DNA of 10,904 nucleotides from an uncultured Solirubrobacterales bacterium (GTDB lineage: Bacteria; Actinomycetota; Thermoleophilia; Solirubrobacterales; Solirubrobacteraceae): NCBI GenBank assembly GCA_903953065.1, contig CAJBIG010000017.1, positions 1 to 10,904 of the forward strand, in the 5' to 3' direction. Under the pieces are notes generated by a model, which saw nothing but the letters and a program-made list of their open reading frames with translations, was not told the origin of the DNA and searched no databases. Made by a program: the position numbers and the translations under genes. How positions within the stretch are numbered: the first letter of the stretch is position 1; each line of letters starts with the position of its first letter. Positions 8,227 to 10,904 of this stretch are shown one piece after another.

Positions 8227-8828
8227 TACGCCGAACCGCTAAGCGCAGTCTGACCCAGCACGATCTGCTCAGCTAGGTCGCTGGCTCCGGAGACCAGCGC
8301 TTCTACCTCGGCTTCGGGCTGGCGCCATTGGCCGAGAACGTATTCGGAAACACTCGCCGAATCGGTTGCGGCAGGCCGTCCGACGCCGATTCGAAGCCGG
8401 CCGAAATCTTCGGAACCGAAGCCTTTGCGCAGAGACTTGAGCCCGTTGTGGCCGGCTAGACCGCCGCCGATACGCGCCTGAAGCTGGCCGAACGGAAGGT
8501 CAATCTCATCGTGAATCACCAACACCCGATCGAGCTCGAGTTTAAGCGAGCCTCGTGCCGGCCCGGCCGATGTTCCCGACTCGTTCATGTAGGTCAGCGG
8601 TTCAAGCAGCGCAACGCGAACAGCAGGGCCGCCGACGGGGCCAACGCGGCCACTGACAATCAAGCCGTTGAAGCTCTTCTTCGGTCGACCGAGGTCCCAG
8701 CGCCTTGACAGCTCGGCGATCACCTGGAAACCGACGTTGTGCGGCGTCCATTCGTAGCCGGCGCCGGGATTTCCAAGCCCAACGATCAGCCAGTCGACAG
8801 GTTCAGAACGAGAGAAGAAGCGGCCCAC
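8226..8828 (-). CDS. pth: Peptidyl-tRNA hydrolase
   Basis: The 200-residue product matches bacterial Pth, which frees tRNA from peptidyl-tRNA that has dropped off ribosomes. Residues corresponding to the E. coli active site are present: Asn20 in GLGNPG, His30 in TPHNVGF (catalytic base), Asn82 in LTYMNESG, Asp107 in VIHDEIDLP and Asn128 in GGGLAGHNGLKS. The C-terminal DFGRLRIGVGRP and VLGQW motifs are also standard. The start is GTG at 8828, about ten residues longer at the N-terminus than E. coli Pth. No clear ribosome site precedes it, and no other ATG, GTG or TTG lies in frame before WLIVGLGNPG. It follows rplY by 29 bases and precedes mfd by 11, the ctc-pth-mfd order also found in Bacillus. 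Cytoplasmic and probably essential. Confidence 0.97.
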   Translation of the reverse strand: MGRFFSRSEPVDWLIVGLGNPGAGYEWTPHNVGFQVIAELSRRWDLGRPKKSFNGLIVSGRVGPVGGPAVRVALLEPLTYMNESGTSAGPARGSLKLELDRVLVIHDEIDLPFGQLQARIGGGLAGHNGLKSLRKGFGSEDFGRLRIGVGRPAATDSASVSEYVLGQWRQPEAEVEALVSGASDLAEQIVLGQTALSGSA

Positions 8829-8857
8829 TGATTTGATGCTACGGCGAGAGAGGCGGA

Positions 8858-9553
8858 CTAGCCAGCGTCGTCGCCGGACTCGCCGCCCGAGTCGCCGCCG
8901 TCGTCGCCTTCGCCCTCTTCGCCGGCGCTCTCGACCGCTTCGCCGTCCTCGCCGATCAGCTCGGTCTCTTCCTCGATCGTCTCTTCAACTTCGAGTCGCG
9001 GAGCGAGCATCGAGACAACGACAAGATCATCTTCGTCGAGCAGCGTTACGCCGGCTGGAACGACAGCGGTAGAGAGGTGGGCGGTCTCGCCGATGTTCAG
9101 GCTGGCAACAGAAATCTCAATCGACTCGGGAATCTCGTTCGGCAGCGCCTCGACGCGGACTTCGCGGATTGGCTGGTCGACTACGCCTCCTTCAACGATG
9201 CCGGGTGATTCCTCGGCGCCGGTGACGAGCAGCGGTACGACGGCCTCAATCGCGACATTCAGGTTGACGCGAACAAAATCGACATGCGTCATCTCACCGC
9301 GCACCGGATGGCGCTGGGCATCCTTAAGAACGGCCGGCTCGCTGGTTCCTCCGACTACGAGGTCGACGACGGCGCCTGAGGCCTGAAGCGCGGCGCGCAG
9401 CTCACGGCCGTCAACCGAGAATGAGACCGCCTCGCCCTCTCCACCGTAGAGAACGCCAGGCACTTGGCCCTCGCGGCGCAGCCTGCGGTTTGCGCGAGAG
9501 CCGTTTGGTTCGCGTGGAGCGGCATTGAGTGTTGAGTTCGTAGATTGAGCCAT
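8858..9553 (-). CDS. rplY: 50S ribosomal protein L25, Ctc (long) form
   Basis: The 231-residue product is the long L25/TL5/Ctc type that binds 5S rRNA in the large subunit; in Bacillus it is also a general stress protein. Residues about 5-95 form the L25 beta-barrel domain, with GSRANRRLRREGQVPGVLYG (18-37) and MTHVDFVRV (88-96). Residues about 98-185 form the TL5 C-terminal domain (IREVRVEALPNEIPESIEI). From 188 onward the tail is extremely acidic, with 20 Asp/Glu among 44 residues and no basic residue, ending in Gly, Ser and Asp. Long acidic tails are common in actinobacterial L25. The ATG at 9553 has no good Shine-Dalgarno sequence. The L25-Pth-Mfd order is widespread. A candidate -10 element lies shortly upstream, so this gene may begin the housekeeping transcript. 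Confidence 0.96.
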   Translation of the reverse strand: MAQSTNSTLNAAPREPNGSRANRRLRREGQVPGVLYGGEGEAVSFSVDGRELRAALQASGAVVDLVVGGTSEPAVLKDAQRHPVRGEMTHVDFVRVNLNVAIEAVVPLLVTGAEESPGIVEGGVVDQPIREVRVEALPNEIPESIEISVASLNIGETAHLSTAVVPAGVTLLDEDDLVVVSMLAPRLEVEETIEEETELIGEDGEAVESAGEEGEGDDGGDSGGESGDDAG

Positions 9554-9565
9554 CAGCGGCGCTCG

Positions 9566-9571
9566 ATGGTA
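9566..9571 (-). promoter_or_regulatory. Candidate -10 element upstream of rplY
   Basis: TACCAT on the minus strand fits TAnnnT and ends 12 bases before the rplY ATG, so the transcript would have a leader of only about five bases. No TTGACA-like -35 is visible. The weak ribosome site is consistent with a near-leaderless start, but the match is short and could be chance. Confidence 0.2.
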
Positions 9572-9592
9572 GCGGGATCGCGGCGCGCGGGC

Positions 9593-9612
9593 GCTCTGGC
9601 AGGTCGCAGAGC
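9593..9612 (-). terminator. Hairpin after the GH2 gene, possible terminator
   Basis: GCTCTG (9593-9598) and CAGAGC (9607-9612) form a six-base stem with an eight-base loop, eight bases after the GH2 stop (9622-9620) in the direction of transcription. There is no T-run. It could separate the GH2 transcript from the rplY housekeeping block. Confidence 0.35.
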
Positions 9613-9619
9613 CGGGTTG

Positions 9620-10904
9620 CTAACGCGTCGAGCCAACCTGCTTCACGGCCTTAAAAGCCTTCTGAACGGGAGCGAATATCGGCTTCTTGGCGCCAGCGAA
9701 GCTGACCAACCCTTTCTGATGCAGCGGTGGGGCGGGGAACGGATTGCCGCCGTCCCAGCCTGGACGAACCCAGAACTCCTGGAGCGCCCAGTAGAGCGAG
9801 CCGGAGAGCCACGGCTTCGTCGCATAGACGTCGAGGTGAAACTTGATCAGCTCGTTGGCGAAGGGCCAAGTGCCACGGTCTTCCGGCTGCCCGGCTGTGG
9901 AGGCTTCGGCGCCGTATTCGGTGATCATCATCGCCTTTGTTGGGTAGCACTTGCGAGCCGCGTCGAGAGCGTCAGAGAGCAGGTCACGGTCGGCAATCGA
10001 ACCGCTCTCTCCGACGTACCAACCGAAGTAATCGTTGAGACCGATGAGGTCGAGCGGGTCATAGGCGCTCTGGCAGGCGCTGGTTGGGCCGCCGGCGGCG
10101 ATCCCTACCGGCCGGCCCGGGTCGAGCGCCTTGGCCTTCGCGGTCGCGGCGGCGATGTAGCTGGCCTGCGAAGCATCGGCGTTGGTTGCCATCTCATTGC
10201 CAACCGACCAGACGGCGATCGACGGGTGGTCGCGATTTACTTCGACCATCGAAGCAACCGCTGCGACGTATCGCGCGCGGTTGGCTGCGACCGCCAACTG
10301 CGGGTTGGGGATCTGGTAGACCGGAACCTCCGACCAGACGAGCATCCCCAGCTGGTCGGCGCGCTGCAGCGTGTAGGGATGGAGCGGATAGTGAGAGCGC
10401 AACATCAACCCACCGAGATCGCGCGCGTAGCCGATCTGTTTGTCGCGAAAAGCGTTGTCGATCGCGAAGCCCCGTCCCGGGGCATCCTCGTGCATGCCGA
10501 CGCCGCGCAGATCGAGCCGCTGACCGTTGAGTGTCAGGCGTCCGACGCTGTCGACCTCAATCGAGCGAACGCCGACGTGGCGCGTGTAGCGCTGCAACGT
10601 GCGTGCGCCGACCGCTGCGACGAGCGAAGCGTCATACAGGTACGGGCGCGCCGGCGACCACAGCTTCGGCTTGGCGATGGTGAGCTTCTTGGTCAGAGTC
10701 GTCGAAGCGCCGGTGCGCAACCTTGCCTTTCCGATGGTCAAGCGCTGCGGCCCGAAGCGACCGGCGACGGTGACGCTCTGCGTCTTCGCGCCGAGGTTGC
10801 TGATCTTCACTTGCCAGTTGACGACGGCAGCGCAGCTTGGGCAACGCAGATCGGGGCGCACATTGACCGAAGTGATGTCGACCTGATCGACTGCGCGCAG
10901 GTAA
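9620..10904 (-). CDS. Glycoside hydrolase family 2 protein (beta-galactosidase/beta-glucuronidase-like), 5' truncated by the window
   Basis: The frame is open to the right edge, so the start lies outside; 427 residues are visible. Residues about 1-110 are an immunoglobulin-like beta-sandwich typical of GH2 (VVNWQVKISNLG and KPKLWSPARPYLYDASL). Residues about 115-427 form the TIM barrel: LTLNGQRLDLRGVGMHED (123-140), MLRSHYP (167-173), acid/base Glu237 in WSVGNEM, nucleophile Glu329 in ITEYGAE, and SLYWALQEF (369-377), ending with KGLVSFAGAKKPIF. GH2 enzymes cleave beta-linked galactose, glucuronic acid or mannose by a retaining mechanism; the substrate cannot be told here. Both catalytic Glu residues are present, so it is probably active. 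There is no extra domain after the barrel. Four Cys residues, including CPSC (21-24), fit an exported protein, but the signal region is not visible. It is 66 bases upstream of rplY on the same strand, an unusual neighbour for that block. Confidence 0.88.
   Translation of the reverse strand, partial: YLRAVDQVDITSVNVRPDLRCPSCAAVVNWQVKISNLGAKTQSVTVAGRFGPQRLTIGKARLRTGASTTLTKKLTIAKPKLWSPARPYLYDASLVAAVGARTLQRYTRHVGVRSIEVDSVGRLTLNGQRLDLRGVGMHEDAPGRGFAIDNAFRDKQIGYARDLGGLMLRSHYPLHPYTLQRADQLGMLVWSEVPVYQIPNPQLAVAANRARYVAAVASMVEVNRDHPSIAVWSVGNEMATNADASQASYIAAATAKAKALDPGRPVGIAAGGPTSACQSAYDPLDLIGLNDYFGWYVGESGSIADRDLLSDALDAARKCYPTKAMMITEYGAEASTAGQPEDRGTWPFANELIKFHLDVYATKPWLSGSLYWALQEFWVRPGWDGGNPFPAPPLHQKGLVSFAGAKKPIFAPVQKAFKAVKQVGSTR

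Overview
The window is about 62-65% GC by eye and looks like the chromosome of a high-GC actinobacterium, most likely from the Thermoleophilia/Solirubrobacterales lineage (Conexibacter, Patulibacter and Solirubrobacter relatives). This placement is inferred from gene order and protein style: a long L25/Ctc protein with an acidic tail, a SurA/PrsA-like lipoprotein after mfd, eno directly after mazG, and a csrA gene, which few Actinobacteria carry.

Layout. At the extreme left (1-36, minus) lie the first twelve codons of csrA. A divergent control region (37-179) separates it from a plus-strand gene (180-758) for an unrecognised 192-residue protein with a helix-turn-helix-like N-terminus, an acidic linker and an RGG-type basic patch. 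That gene converges, after 7 bases, on a long minus-strand gene train. Read in the direction of transcription (right to left), the train is: the end of a secreted GH2 glycosidase gene (10904-9620, 5' end outside the window), rplY/ctc (L25), pth, mfd, a parvulin-type foldase lipoprotein, mazG, eno, ftsB/divIC and a 107-residue hypothetical protein.

From rplY to ftsB the order (L25 - Pth - Mfd - foldase - MazG - enolase - FtsB) is a widely conserved housekeeping block. From memory, Bacillus has ctc-spoVC(pth)-mfd-...-yabN(mazG)-...-divIC and Mycobacterium has mfd-mazG-lpqU-eno-ftsB. The genes join translation upkeep (L25, peptidyl-tRNA recycling), transcription-coupled repair (Mfd), nucleotide-pool cleaning (MazG), envelope protein folding, glycolysis (enolase) and division (FtsB). 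Gaps of -1 to 71 bases suggest largely shared transcription. mazG and eno overlap as TAATG.

I see no CRISPR array, insertion sequence, phage gene, tRNA or rRNA, and no clearly new multi-gene system. The points worth a second look are the csrA leader with two GGA motifs, the modular protein divergent from it, a foldase whose parvulin domain lacks both usual histidines, a MazG with a degenerate second metal site, RNA-structure signals around ftsB, and a GH2 gene where prs/glmU usually precede rplY. No gap without a gene exceeds 300 bases.
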